DNA of 64,000 nucleotides from UBA7239 sp964509075. Its GTDB lineage: Bacteria; Pseudomonadota; Gammaproteobacteria; Pseudomonadales; UBA7239. This document shows, piece after piece, positions 14,537 through 24,286 of the stretch. The position numbers and the translations under genes are program-made. The first letter of the stretch is position 1. Each line of letters begins with the position of its first letter. The notes under the pieces were generated by a model. That model did no database searches, was not told the origin of the DNA, and saw only the letters and a program-made list of their open reading frames with translations. The stretch covers positions 124,001 through 188,000 of the forward strand of contig CAZDWC010000005.1 of assembly GCA_964509075.1 (NCBI GenBank), read 5' to 3'.

Positions 14537-15745
14537 ATGAAATTTGTTGATGAAGCGCCAATCACTGTGCATGCCGGCAATGGCGGCAATGGTTGCATGA
14601 GCTTCCGCCGCGAAAAATACGTGCCGTTTGGTGGTCCTGACGGTGGTGATGGCGGCGATGGCGGCAGCGTTTACCTGCGTGCCGACGATGCATTGAACAC
14701 CTTGATCGATTACCGCTACCAGCGTCAGCATCGCGCCAAATCCGGGCAGTCTGGCCGTGGCGCCAATTGTACGGGTCACGGTGGCGATGATCTCGTTCTC
14801 GATGTACCGGTGGGCACAACAGTTATTGATGCGGATACCGGCGAAGTACTGGGCGACTTGACCCAGCCGGGCCAGAAACTGCTGGTAGCGCAGGGCGGAT
14901 TTCACGGCATCGGCAATGCGCGTTTCAAGTCCAGCGTCAACCGCGCGCCACGCCAGACCAAGCCGGGTATGCCTGGCGAATCGCGCAATTTGCGTCTCGA
15001 ATTGAAAGTGCTGGCTGATGTCGGTTTGCTCGGCATGCCCAATGCCGGCAAATCCACCTTGATCCACGCCATCTCCTCTGCACGACCTAAAGTGGCGGAT
15101 TATCCGTTTACCACGCTGGTGCCCAATCTCGGTGTGGTGAGTGTGTCCAAAATGCGCAGTTTTGTGGTGGCGGATATTCCGGGGTTGATTCCGGGAGCAG
15201 CGCAGGGGGCCGGCCTTGGCATTCGTTTCCTGAAACATTTGACGCGTACGAAACTATTGTTGCATCTGGTGGATGTGATGCCGGTGGATGGCTCCGATCC
15301 GGTGGAAAATGCGCGCGCGATTGAAAAAGAGTTGCTGGCATTCAGTCCGACTTTGGCATCACGTCCGCGTTGGCTGGTGTTGAACAAACTCGATCTGATT
15401 CCGGAAGAAGAACGCGCCGAGTTTTGCAAGAAACTCTACAAGCGTTTGAAGATCACCAAGAAAACACCGCACTTTGCAATTGCTGCAGCGACGGGTGAGG
15501 GCACGGATGCGCTGTGTGAAGCCATCATGACGCACATTGAAGCGGAGCGTGCAGCACTAGAAGAAAATCCAGCTCTGGCGGATCAAGAGCGCGAGATACA
15601 GGCGGATATGCAGGCTGAAGCGCGAGAAGCCATCATGGCACTCGCCGAAGCGCGCCGTCGTGCACGCGAAGCCGGCAAGGAAGATGATGAAGACTGGGAT
15701 GACGATTGGGACGATGGCGATGTGGAAGTGCACTACGTGCAGTAA
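14537..15745 (+). CDS. obgE: GTPase Obg/CgtA, ribosome assembly
   Basis: GTP-binding protein needed for 50S assembly and linked to the stringent response. It has 402 residues, within the proteobacterial range. The glycine-rich Obg fold (residues 1-158) starts MKFVDEAPITVHAGNGG and includes GGPDGGDGGDGG. The G-domain shows G1 (GMPNAGKST), G2 (YPFTTLVPN), G3 (DIPGL) and G4 (NKLD). The C-terminal tail is strongly acidic (DDEDWDDDWDDGD), as in other gammaproteobacterial Obg proteins. It follows rplU-rpmA in the conserved order. The ribosome site before the ATG is weak. Confidence 0.97.
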   Translation: MKFVDEAPITVHAGNGGNGCMSFRREKYVPFGGPDGGDGGDGGSVYLRADDALNTLIDYRYQRQHRAKSGQSGRGANCTGHGGDDLVLDVPVGTTVIDADTGEVLGDLTQPGQKLLVAQGGFHGIGNARFKSSVNRAPRQTKPGMPGESRNLRLELKVLADVGLLGMPNAGKSTLIHAISSARPKVADYPFTTLVPNLGVVSVSKMRSFVVADIPGLIPGAAQGAGLGIRFLKHLTRTKLLLHLVDVMPVDGSDPVENARAIEKELLAFSPTLASRPRWLVLNKLDLIPEEERAEFCKKLYKRLKITKKTPHFAIAAATGEGTDALCEAIMTHIEAERAALEENPALADQEREIQADMQAEAREAIMALAEARRRAREAGKEDDEDWDDDWDDGDVEVHYVQ

Positions 15746-15802
15746 GGGATGACCCCCTCGGCGCTAGTGCGCCACTCCCCCTATGACATAGTGGGACAAA
15801 TA

Positions 15803-16267
15803 TCAAATATTGCGCGCCAGCCAGCGATCGAGTGCGTTGCCGAAAGCTTGTTTTTCCTTTGGGCCTAAAGGTGGTGGCCCGCCGCGCACTTCACCGATGG
15901 CGCGCATGTCTTCCATGAAATTGCGCACTGATAAACGTCCGCGTATGTTTTCTTTTGTCAGTGGATCGCCGCGCGGTGTGATCACTTCTGCGCCTTTGTC
16001 GACGACGCTGGCAGCCAGTGGAATATCCTGGGTGATGACCAGATCGCCTCGCAGAACTTGCTCGACAATGTAATCGTCTGCCACATCAAAACCGCCAGCC
16101 ACTTGTATCTGCCGCACATTCGGCAAGCGGGCAATGTTCAGTGCCTGATTGGCGACAAATACCAGTTCAATCGCCGCACGCTGTCCGGCGCGCAACAGTA
16201 TGTCACGCATCGGCAGCGGGATAGCGTCGGCATCTACCCAGATTGTCGGGCGGCGCGATTCGGACAC
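15803..16267 (-). CDS. yaiI: YaiI/YqxD family protein (UPF0178)
   Basis: Conserved protein of 154 residues with no established reaction. The family signature is clear: WVDADAIPLPMRDILLRA at the start (Asp residues of a NYN/PIN-like metal site), then DDYIVEQ, DLVITQDIPLA and GDPLTKENI. By fold similarity it may be a nuclease-like enzyme, which is inference. The start is GTG at 16267, four bases after the ppnP stop, so it is translated with ppnP. The gene converges with obg. Confidence 0.9.
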   Translation of the reverse strand: MSESRRPTIWVDADAIPLPMRDILLRAGQRAAIELVFVANQALNIARLPNVRQIQVAGGFDVADDYIVEQVLRGDLVITQDIPLAASVVDKGAEVITPRGDPLTKENIRGRLSVRNFMEDMRAIGEVRGGPPPLGPKEKQAFGNALDRWLARNI

Positions 16268-16271
16268 GTTT

Positions 16272-16553
16272 TTACTCGTAAGTGCAGAGGTAGGCAGTGT
16301 CCACCGCGACCTTGAGCTGGAATTTGGCGTTGGCCGCTACTTCAAAGGCATCGCCGGCGTTGAAAGTCTGCCAGCTTTCATTGCCCGGCAGTTTCACTGT
16401 CAGTTGGCCGGACACCACGGTCATCACTTCTTTCTGGCTGGTGCCGAATTCGTAGTCGCCGGGCGCCATGACACCCACGGTGGCGGGCAGGGTGGCGGTC
16501 TGGAAACCGATGGACTTCACCTTGCCGTCAAAATATTCGTTCACTTTCAACAT
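16272..16553 (-). CDS. ppnP: Pyrimidine/purine nucleoside phosphorylase PpnP
   Basis: Small cupin-fold enzyme that splits several nucleosides with phosphate. It has 93 residues, the usual length (formerly UPF0345/YaiE). Seen are MLKVNEYFDGKVKSIGF at the start, GVMAPGDYEFGTSQKE and the closing YLCTYE, all diagnostic. It is first gene of a two-gene unit with yaiI. Confidence 0.95.
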   Translation of the reverse strand: MLKVNEYFDGKVKSIGFQTATLPATVGVMAPGDYEFGTSQKEVMTVVSGQLTVKLPGNESWQTFNAGDAFEVAANAKFQLKVAVDTAYLCTYE

Positions 16554-16693
16554 GAGAGTTTCTCCGCGTATGAGCTTGCAGGTTTACCAATAAATCTGCA
16601 GGGTTAAAAAGGCTGCGCAGTTTAGCAGGACTTGTCATGCGTGGTCATAGCCGGGATACTGCCGGCCGTTTTGGCCCAATGCGGAGTTTTGCC

Positions 16694-17176
16694 ATGCAGA
16701 TCGAGAAAAACAGTGTCGTGACCTTTCACTACACCCTCAGTGAACCGGGTGGTGACTTCAGCGAGGATTCGCGCGGCGACCATCCTGTTGCCTATCTGCA
16801 CGGGCATGACAATATCCTGCCGGGACTCGAAGCGGTGCTGCTGGGTAAGCAGGCGGGTGACAAAGTCAGTGTCACGCTGGCGCCGGAGCAGGCTTACGGT
16901 CTGCGCAACCCTGCACAACAGCAGCGTATGTCGATCAAGCACCTGAAGTTTGCCGGCAAGCTGAAAGCCGGTGACATCGCCTGGATCGAAACCGAAGAAG
17001 GGCCGCGTCAGGTAACAGTGGTCAAGCCGGGCAAGTTCATGGCTGAAGTGGATACCAGCCACCCGCTGGCAGGCAAGACATTGACGTTCGATGTCGATGT
17101 GATCAGCGTGCGCGCCGCAACAGAAGAAGAAATTGCCCATGGTCATGCCCATGGTGAAGGTGGCCATCACCACTGA
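16694..17176 (+). CDS. slyD: FKBP-type peptidyl-prolyl isomerase SlyD
   Basis: Chaperone and prolyl isomerase that also binds nickel. It has 160 residues from the ATG at 16694 (MQIEKNSVVTFHYTL), which has GGAG upstream. An in-frame ATG at 16637 would add 19 residues foreign to the family, so it is rejected. The FKBP core and the inserted IF domain (about 75-125) are followed by a short His-rich tail (HGHAHGEGGHHH), the metal-binding feature of SlyD, shorter than in E. coli. The next gene begins 41 bases on. Confidence 0.95.
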   Translation: MQIEKNSVVTFHYTLSEPGGDFSEDSRGDHPVAYLHGHDNILPGLEAVLLGKQAGDKVSVTLAPEQAYGLRNPAQQQRMSIKHLKFAGKLKAGDIAWIETEEGPRQVTVVKPGKFMAEVDTSHPLAGKTLTFDVDVISVRAATEEEIAHGHAHGEGGHHH

Positions 17177-17217
17177 TGGTCTTTTGCGACTGATAGAATC
17201 TGCGCAAGGATGTGGCC

Positions 17218-20200
17218 ATGTGGCAGGTGAACAGGGTGAGTGCGTTATTAGACAAGGCAAACTTGCGCAAACTGTGCAGTCATCGTGCTGTACAGGCTGT
17301 TGCGCTGTTGGTTCTACTGTATACCGTCACTGGTTTTCTGTTATTGCCATGGAGCCTGCGCTATTTTTTGATGCACACTTGGGCTGAGCAAATCCAGCAT
17401 GACGTGCAATTGCGCACACTGTCTTTCAATCCTTTTTTGTTGAAACTGCAAGTCGATGGTCTGCAAGTGCAGGACAGCGACAATACAGCTTTGGTTTCGT
17501 TTGAGCAGTTGCGCCTGGATTACGCGGCCCTGTCGCTGTTTCGTTTTGAATTCGGGGTTGAAGAGTTCGCGCTGGACAATCCCTATCTGAAACTGGAAGC
17601 AGACGGGCAAGGTGGATTTACCTTGATGCACTTGTTTGCTGCCAGAGGCAACGATGAGAAATTACAAACCGAAAACAGTGCCGCGCCGTTGCCCGCCATC
17701 TTGTTGCAGCAGGTGAAAGTCAACAACGGCATGCTGGATTATCGCGATGCGCAGCGCGCTGGCGGTATCCGCCAAATCATCGACGTTCCGCTATTTACGA
17801 TTGATGATTTTCATAGCCTGAAAGCAGGCCACGCCAACCGGATAGCGCTGGAGCTGCGTGATCGCGATGCCGGTATTTTCAAACTCGATACCACAGTGGC
17901 GTTACAGCCGTTGCAGGCCAGTGGCAAACTGGCGCTGGAAAATTTCAATCTGGCGCCGGTGTGGCAGTGGCTGAATATGCCTGTCAACTTCCACTTGCAG
18001 TCGCCGCATCTCGAAATCCAGACACAGTTTGATCTGCAGGTGCCACAGGCACTGGATCTCAGGTTGAGTGGCGGTTCATTGATTCTGCGTGATCTGGCTT
18101 TCAGCAGCAAAACGCAACCGGATGCGCCGCTGATAAAATTGCCGTTACTGGCATTCAGGGATGCGCGCATGGACTTGCAGCAGCAAGCGCTGGAAGTCGG
18201 TGTTGTCGAAGCCGATGACGGTTGGTTGGATGTTGTTATCGACAAGCAGGGTGTCGTCAATCTTCAGTCTTTGTTCAATGTCGCACCGGATACCAATACA
18301 TCGCTCCCGGCTGCATCGACGTCGGCGGCAAATCCCGATAAGCACTGGAATATCCTGATTCATCAGTTTTCTATCAGTAACTACAAGGTTCAGCTGCGTG
18401 ATGAAAAACCTTCCGTGCCATTTACTGCTGTATTGGCGCCATTGTCGGTTGTGATACAGGAATGGAAACCGCTTGAGGAAGCTCCTTTCACGCTGCATCT
18501 GAAAACCGGCATTGCAGATGGCAGTATTCAAAATGGCGATATCCCGCAACAGCTGGCACAGGTAGCGCTGGATGCACGTTTGCAACGGAAGCCATTGTTG
18601 GCGGATGCTCACGTTGATGTGCAAAACCTGCCGCTGTCAATGCTGCAGCCTTATGTACATGACTTCGCTCGTGTAGACATCAATACCGGGTTTGCTGCTG
18701 CCGCGCTGGATGTGCATGTTGCCGGCGATGACATGGCGCAGATGCAGGTAGATGGCGTTGCGCAATTGCGAGCACTTGATGTGCATGAGCGCGGTACAGA
18801 ACGCAAATTGCTGAGTTGGGAGTTAGTGGATGTTGCCGGTCTGTCCTATCGCCAGCAGGACAACAGTGTGCATATTGGCAAGATCCTGCTGGATAAACTC
18901 AATACCGGTTTTATTATCAATGCCGATGGCACTACCAATGTCGGAGACCTGCTGGTCGCCTCAGGTGAAAAACCGATGCAGGCAAATTCGCCTGAAAGCA
19001 CTACACATCCTCTGCAATTGGATATTGGTGTTGTCGACATTCGTGATGCAGATATCGGCTTTTCCGATTTGAGCATGAAGCCTGATTTTCATGTAGCCAT
19101 GCAGCAGTTGTCGGGCGACATCAGTGGCTTGTCTACAGATCCTGCCACTCGCGCCAGTATTGATCTCATTGGCAAGGTCGATCGCTATGCACCTGTAACC
19201 ATCAAGGGCAAGTTCAATCCTCTGGCAGCAAAGCCGAGTCTGGATGCACACATGGCGTTCAAGAATCTGGAGCTGACAACCTTTACGCCATATTCCGGCA
19301 CCTATGCTGGTTTCAAAATCAACAAAGGCCAGTTGTCGCTGGATATTGACTACCAGCTGGTGGACAACAGAATGCAGGGCAAGAACCGCATCGTGATGAA
19401 TCAGCTGCAGTTGGGAGAGAGTGTCAAAAGCAACAAGGCTGTCGATTTGCCGTTGAAGCTGGCCATTGCCTTGTTACGCGATGACAAGGGCGTCATTGAT
19501 CTCGGGTTTGAGGTCAGTGGTGACATGAATGACCCACAGTTTTCCGTTGCGGGTATTGTCTGGAAAGTGCTGGGCAATATGGTGAAGAAAATCGTCACCT
19601 CGCCATTCAAGGCGCTTTCGGCCATATTGGGCGGTGCCGAGGTTGAAGCGCCAGACCAGATTGCCTTTGTCGCCGGTAGCGAAGGGATCGAGCCGGCCTT
19701 TCTTGGGCATTTGCAGCTTGTGGCCGACATGCTCGACAAGCGCAGTGGTTTGCATCTCGATATACAGGGCAATAGCCTGGCCGCAGAGGACAAACCAGCC
19801 ATGCAGAAACTGCAACTGCTGAGTGTCCTGCAGGCAAACAACAAGATTCCGGCTGATGTTTTCCTGTCGTCACAGTTGGCGCTGGACAATGGTGATGCCT
19901 ACAAAATCGTGGCCAACTATTACAAGAAACAGAGAAACGATGAGATTGGTGATGTGATTGATCGCATAAAGGCCGAGAGCAAGACGCGCGGTGAAAAGCT
20001 GGAGCGCAAAACCTTGCAGCGTCGTGCTTATGAACAGGTCTGGCAGCGCTTGCAGGATGATATGGTTGTTCCGGATAACGCCTTACATCAATTGGCGATG
20101 CGTCGAGCCCTGCGCATCAAGGATATGATGGTGGAGAAGTATCACGTTGCACCGCAGCGCCTGTTTGTACAGGAAGCGAATGCCGACCCCGCCAAGGCTT

Positions 20201-20235
20201 CACTGGTAACGTATCTGGTTCTGGATGCCGATTAA
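17218..20235 (+). CDS. AsmA-like DUF748 envelope protein
   Basis: Large envelope protein of 1005 residues. One membrane anchor lies near residues 20-45 (AVQAVALLVLLYTVTGFLLLPW), followed by a long periplasmic region with the DUF748 pattern (LSFNPFLLKLQVDGLQVQD, FALDNPYLKLEADGQGG, VNNGMLDYRDAQ). Families of this kind form long beta-groove proteins that may carry lipids between membranes; that role here is inference. The C-terminal 170 residues (HLQLVADMLDKRSGLHLDIQGN onward) resemble an OmpA-like fold without the peptidoglycan-binding signature. The ATG at 17218 has AAGGA seven bases upstream and is preferred over the GTG at 17212. Confidence 0.85.
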   Translation: MWQVNRVSALLDKANLRKLCSHRAVQAVALLVLLYTVTGFLLLPWSLRYFLMHTWAEQIQHDVQLRTLSFNPFLLKLQVDGLQVQDSDNTALVSFEQLRLDYAALSLFRFEFGVEEFALDNPYLKLEADGQGGFTLMHLFAARGNDEKLQTENSAAPLPAILLQQVKVNNGMLDYRDAQRAGGIRQIIDVPLFTIDDFHSLKAGHANRIALELRDRDAGIFKLDTTVALQPLQASGKLALENFNLAPVWQWLNMPVNFHLQSPHLEIQTQFDLQVPQALDLRLSGGSLILRDLAFSSKTQPDAPLIKLPLLAFRDARMDLQQQALEVGVVEADDGWLDVVIDKQGVVNLQSLFNVAPDTNTSLPAASTSAANPDKHWNILIHQFSISNYKVQLRDEKPSVPFTAVLAPLSVVIQEWKPLEEAPFTLHLKTGIADGSIQNGDIPQQLAQVALDARLQRKPLLADAHVDVQNLPLSMLQPYVHDFARVDINTGFAAAALDVHVAGDDMAQMQVDGVAQLRALDVHERGTERKLLSWELVDVAGLSYRQQDNSVHIGKILLDKLNTGFIINADGTTNVGDLLVASGEKPMQANSPESTTHPLQLDIGVVDIRDADIGFSDLSMKPDFHVAMQQLSGDISGLSTDPATRASIDLIGKVDRYAPVTIKGKFNPLAAKPSLDAHMAFKNLELTTFTPYSGTYAGFKINKGQLSLDIDYQLVDNRMQGKNRIVMNQLQLGESVKSNKAVDLPLKLAIALLRDDKGVIDLGFEVSGDMNDPQFSVAGIVWKVLGNMVKKIVTSPFKALSAILGGAEVEAPDQIAFVAGSEGIEPAFLGHLQLVADMLDKRSGLHLDIQGNSLAAEDKPAMQKLQLLSVLQANNKIPADVFLSSQLALDNGDAYKIVANYYKKQRNDEIGDVIDRIKAESKTRGEKLERKTLQRRAYEQVWQRLQDDMVVPDNALHQLAMRRALRIKDMMVEKYHVAPQRLFVQEANADPAKASLVTYLVLDAD

Positions 20236-20247
20236 TCAAAGGTCAGT

Positions 20248-20958
20248 TCAGTAGCGATTTTTCCATTCACGCAGTGCAATAAATTCTGCGGCATTTCTGC
20301 AACGCAGGAACGGGTTGATCTTTCTTTCTTGTGCAAGCGCGGTGGGCAGTGTTGGCAGGTTTTGCGCGCGAAGTAGTTTGCAGTGCCGGATGTGATGCTG
20401 GATGTCGCGATTGTGGGGTTCTACTTCTTCGGCAAACGCAAGATTGTCCAGTGTGTATTCATGTGCACAGTAGACAAGGGTGTCATCCGGTAGTGCTGCC
20501 AGTTTTTGCAGTGACTGATATGTCTGGGCGTAGGTACCTTCGCGAATGCGCCCGCAGCCTGCAGAAAAGATCACATCGCCGCAAAACAGTACTTTTTCGG
20601 CTTCGCAGTAAAAAGCAATGTGATCCAGTGTGTGGCCGGGTACCGTCAGTACTGTGAAGCGCCACGGACCAATGCGTACATCATCGCCGCCATCAAGGAA
20701 CTTGCTGATATGCGCGGCTGGAGGCGCCAGGCGTGGGCCGTACACCTCGACCGGGTGATGCTTGACCAGACTTGCTATGCCGCGAATATGGTCATTGTGT
20801 CCATGCGTCACCAGTATGCCGGCAAGATGCAGATTTTCTTGTTCCAGTATGCGCAATACCGGATCTGCGTCACCGGGATCAATAGCCCAGGCTTTGTCAG
20901 CCTCTGTGAGCATCCAGATATAGTTGTCGGTAAATGCCGTAAGGGCTAATACTTTCAT
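20248..20958 (-). CDS. gloB: Hydroxyacylglutathione hydrolase (glyoxalase II)
   Basis: Hydrolyses S-lactoylglutathione to lactate and glutathione in methylglyoxal detoxification. It has 236 residues, slightly shorter than E. coli GloB (251). The metal-binding motif THGHNDH is present (canonical THxHxDH), as are VPGHTLDHIAFY, FCGDVIFSAGCGR and YCAHEYTLDNLAFA. The C-terminus ends with NPFLRC and EFIALREWKN. It converges with the DUF748 gene and diverges from the binding-protein gene at 21024. Confidence 0.95.
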   Translation of the reverse strand: MKVLALTAFTDNYIWMLTEADKAWAIDPGDADPVLRILEQENLHLAGILVTHGHNDHIRGIASLVKHHPVEVYGPRLAPPAAHISKFLDGGDDVRIGPWRFTVLTVPGHTLDHIAFYCEAEKVLFCGDVIFSAGCGRIREGTYAQTYQSLQKLAALPDDTLVYCAHEYTLDNLAFAEEVEPHNRDIQHHIRHCKLLRAQNLPTLPTALAQERKINPFLRCRNAAEFIALREWKNRY

Positions 20959-21023
20959 GATGTATGTTTCTTGCCCAGGTATTAAGATGCTCGGATACGG
21001 GATATGTTACAGGTGGTATCTGC

Positions 21024-21797
21024 ATGCTGCGAGTATTGAGTAGCTTGTGTTTTTTTCTGCGCTTTTTGCCGGTGCTGTTGGTGTTTGTGATCTCCCAGAG
21101 AGCTGGTGCGAGCGAGTTGAATCAAGCCTCAGTAGATGCCGGCAGTATCAGGGCGTGGGTATTGCCGGTGATGGGAGCCAGCATCACGCGCAGTAAAATT
21201 GCCTTGTTTATCGATGATCTGGCGAGAGCTGTCGGTCGTTCGATTGATGTGCGTTATTCCAATGATACAGAGGAACTGATGTCGGCATGCAAGCGACAGG
21301 ATGCCGATATGTTTGTCCTGAGCAACGATGAGCGTACGACACAGATCAGAACGCTCTGCGGCTACAGGGATATTGCTGTTTCACGCAATGCCATCAATCT
21401 TTATGTCAAAGGCAATGCTTCAAGGCAGGACATTCATCGTATCGGGCTGGTTCATTTCACACGGTCGCACGATGCGGCATTGCGGGAGTTGCATGATGTC
21501 GAGTTTATCGAGTATGGCGATATTCCCAAGGCTTTCATGGCCTTGATGGATGGGCAGGTAGACGCGGTGGTATCACCACCAGCCATTACCATGATGGTGG
21601 CAGATCAGCTTCGGCAGAAATTGCGATCTGTGCAGACATTGCAGGAGCAAGGTGAAACTGTGATGCTGTTTTCGCCGCAATTCATGGAAAATCCCGACTC
21701 CAAGAAAATGGCAGCTGCCGTATTGCTAAACATGCCTTCAAGCAAGGCACTCTTCAGCGATTTGCTTGGCTCGGGCGATTGGCAGTCAGTTAAATAA
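21024..21797 (+). CDS. Orphan periplasmic solute-binding-like protein (PhnD-like)
   Basis: Exported protein of 257 residues. A signal peptide (LSSLCFFLRFLPVLLVFVI, cleavage near RAGA) is followed by a binding-protein-like domain. The pattern IALFIDDLARAVGRSIDVRYSNDTEELMSAC, then DADMFVLSN, then DIPKAFMALMDGQVDAVVSPP resembles the two-lobed phosphonate/phosphate-type binding proteins (PhnD family). The ATG at 21024 is chosen because the 20 residues before it would precede the signal peptide. No ABC transporter genes are adjacent, so it may be a sensor or orphan protein. The family call is moderate. Confidence 0.55.
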   Translation: MLRVLSSLCFFLRFLPVLLVFVISQRAGASELNQASVDAGSIRAWVLPVMGASITRSKIALFIDDLARAVGRSIDVRYSNDTEELMSACKRQDADMFVLSNDERTTQIRTLCGYRDIAVSRNAINLYVKGNASRQDIHRIGLVHFTRSHDAALRELHDVEFIEYGDIPKAFMALMDGQVDAVVSPPAITMMVADQLRQKLRSVQTLQEQGETVMLFSPQFMENPDSKKMAAAVLLNMPSSKALFSDLLGSGDWQSVK

Positions 21798-21801
21798 AAA
21801 A

Positions 21802-21826
21802 GGCGGGTTGAGATCCCGCCTTTTTT
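21802..21826. terminator. Bidirectional terminator between the binding protein gene and glcB
   Basis: GGCGGG pairs with CCCGCC across a short loop, with an A-run before it and six Ts after it. It serves the convergent plus-strand gene and glcB. Confidence 0.88.
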
Positions 21827-21842
21827 ACTCATGGGTCTATTA

Positions 21843-24044
21843 TCAGTGCGATTGAGCCTTCAGCTCGCGACGGCGACGGTGCAAGACAGGTTCGGTGTAG
21901 CCACTCGGTTGATGCACGCCGCCGAATACCAGTTCGCATGCCGCCTGAAACGCAACGGACTCGTCAAAGTTGGGTGACATGTTGCGGTAGTTCGGGTCGC
22001 CGGCATTCTGGCGATCCACAATAACCGCCATGCGCTTGAAAGTTTCCAGTACCTGCACGCGCTTGCAGAAATCGTGACGCAACCAGTTGGCAATGTGCTG
22101 GCTGGAGATACGCAGCGTGGCGCGGTCTTCCATCAGGCCGATATCATTGATGTCCGGCACCTTCGAGCAGCCGACGCCCTGGTCGATCCAGCGCACAACA
22201 TAACCGAGAATGCTTTGGCAGTTGTTGTCCAGTTCCTGCTGGATTTCCGCGTCGGTTAATTTTGCATCGCCGAGCAGTGGAATGTTGAGAATGTCGTCGA
22301 GGCTTGCGCGCTCACGGTTGATCAGTTCCTTCTGGCGCTCGAATACATTCACTTTGTGATAGTGCATGGCGTGCAGCGTGGCGGCAGTGGGCGAGGGCAC
22401 CCAGGCGGTATTGGCGCCGGCCATCGGGTGCATGATCTTGGTGGCGACCATATCCTTCATCAGATCCGGCATTGCCCACATACCCTTGCCGATTTGCGCT
22501 TTGCCAGAGAGTCCACAGGCGAGGCCAATATCCACATTCCAGTTTTCGTAGGCGCTGATCCATGGTTTTTGTTTCATTTCATTTTTGCGCACCATCACAC
22601 CGGCTTCCATCGAGGTGTGAATCTCGTCGCCGGTACGGTCGAGAAAGCCGGTGTTGATGAAGATCACGCGATCTTTGGCAGCGCGAATGCACTCTTTCAA
22701 ATTGACAGTCGTGCGGCGTTCTTCATCCATGATGCCGATTTTTACGGTGTTGCGCGGCAAGCCGAGCGCGTGTTCAACGCGGCCGAAAATCTCGCAGGCA
22801 AAGGCGACTTCTTCCGGGCCGTGCATTTTGGGTTTGACGATGTAGATAGAGTTTTTGCGCGAGTTGCTGCGTGTGCCGAGCCCTTTGAGATCATGCATGG
22901 CGATAGCGATGGTAATCATCGCATCGAGTATGCCTTCCGGCACTTCCTCATCTTTCAGCAATACGGCTTCGTTGGTCATCAGATGGCCGACGTTGCGCAC
23001 CAGCATCAGTGAGCGGCCGTGCAGGGTGATCGGTTCACCTTTTGGGCTCAGTGCGTGTAGATCGGGCGCCAGTGTGCGCGTGACTTCCTTGCCGTTTTTC
23101 AGGAAGGTGTCGGTCAGCGTGCCTTTCATCAGGCCCAGCCAGTTGCGATAGACTTCGGTCTTGTCTTCGCCATCCACGGCCGCGACAGAGTCTTCGCAAT
23201 CCTGAATGGTGGTCAGTGCAGATTCCAGTGCCACATCCTTGATGTGTGCGGGATCATCGCGGCCGACCAGATGCTCGGCATCAATCTGGATATCAATATA
23301 AAGGCCGTTGTTGCGCAGAAGGATGTGCGATGGATTGGAAGGGCTGCCGTCTGTGTTGCGGAACCAGTAACCGGCAAATTTTTCCGGATCTTTCAAGCCG
23401 GTTTTGCTGCCGTTTTTCAGTGTGACTTCCAGTTGTGCATTGATGACGGCATATTTCACTGCATCGGCATGCGAGCCCTCGGCCAGTGGCGTGACGTCAT
23501 CAAGAAACTGTCGCACATAGGCAATTACTTTTGCGCCGCGCACTGGGTTGTAACCGTTGCTTTTTTCGCAGCCGTCAGCTTCATCAATAACATCCGTGCC
23601 ATACAGTGCGTCGTAGAGAGAACCCCAGCGTGCATTGGCGGCGTTCAACGCGTAGCGCGCATTTTTTACCGGCACCACCAGCTGCGGGCCGGCGAGGGTG
23701 GCGATTTCCTCATCCACAGCGTCGGTAGTGATCTTGAAGTCGGGACCTTCCGGCATCAGGTAACCGATTTTTTGCAGGAAGGCTTTGTATTTGTCGTGAT
23801 CGTGCGCCTTGTCGCAATGCGACTGGTGCCAGGTGTCGATCTGTTTTTGCAGAGTGTCGCGCTTGGCGAGCAGGATGTTGTTCTTCGGGCCTAGATCCAT
23901 GACGATGGATTCGAATGCACTCCAGAAATCGTCGGCGCTGATGCCGAGGCCGGGCAGGATTTCATCCACTACCAATCGGTGCAGGGAGGTGGCGATCTGC
24001 AGGTTGCCTTGGGAAATGCGCGGTGTGGTGTCGTTACTGATCAT
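21843..24044 (-). CDS. glcB: Malate synthase G
   Basis: Condenses glyoxylate with acetyl-CoA to malate, completing the glyoxylate shunt. It has 733 residues, close to E. coli MSG (723). Diagnostic stretches are NARYALNAANARWGSLYDALYGTD, the IQDCEDSVAAVDGEDK active-site region, GLGTRSNSRKNSIYIVKPKMHG, IGIMDEERRTTVNLKECI and KAQIGKGMWAMPDLM, with the G-type extra domains. It lies 242 bases from the divergent aceA, so the two shunt enzymes are neighbours with separate promoters. Confidence 0.97.
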   Translation of the reverse strand: MISNDTTPRISQGNLQIATSLHRLVVDEILPGLGISADDFWSAFESIVMDLGPKNNILLAKRDTLQKQIDTWHQSHCDKAHDHDKYKAFLQKIGYLMPEGPDFKITTDAVDEEIATLAGPQLVVPVKNARYALNAANARWGSLYDALYGTDVIDEADGCEKSNGYNPVRGAKVIAYVRQFLDDVTPLAEGSHADAVKYAVINAQLEVTLKNGSKTGLKDPEKFAGYWFRNTDGSPSNPSHILLRNNGLYIDIQIDAEHLVGRDDPAHIKDVALESALTTIQDCEDSVAAVDGEDKTEVYRNWLGLMKGTLTDTFLKNGKEVTRTLAPDLHALSPKGEPITLHGRSLMLVRNVGHLMTNEAVLLKDEEVPEGILDAMITIAIAMHDLKGLGTRSNSRKNSIYIVKPKMHGPEEVAFACEIFGRVEHALGLPRNTVKIGIMDEERRTTVNLKECIRAAKDRVIFINTGFLDRTGDEIHTSMEAGVMVRKNEMKQKPWISAYENWNVDIGLACGLSGKAQIGKGMWAMPDLMKDMVATKIMHPMAGANTAWVPSPTAATLHAMHYHKVNVFERQKELINRERASLDDILNIPLLGDAKLTDAEIQQELDNNCQSILGYVVRWIDQGVGCSKVPDINDIGLMEDRATLRISSQHIANWLRHDFCKRVQVLETFKRMAVIVDRQNAGDPNYRNMSPNFDESVAFQAACELVFGGVHQPSGYTEPVLHRRRRELKAQSH

Positions 24045-24286
24045 GCGTCTGGCTCATGCGGAGGCTGAATGTAGGACAATGGCGTGCCGGAAAACCGGCC
24101 ATTGCCCGAGGCTGTGCATGATAACAGAGCATGTTGTAAAAAAACTTCATACAAATCAGCGAGACAGCGGTAAAAAATCTTCAAAAACAGCATGTTGATG
24201 CTGGATAAATCAGCGCCATCTCCCTAAAATGCCGCCTCCCTTGATCCACCCCTGAACCACCCACTTGAGCCTTGCTGGAGATTCAC

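Noticed and set aside
16637..16693. Longer slyD start at 16637
   Set aside because: The 19 added residues are not part of the family, and GGAG sits at the right distance from the ATG at 16694.
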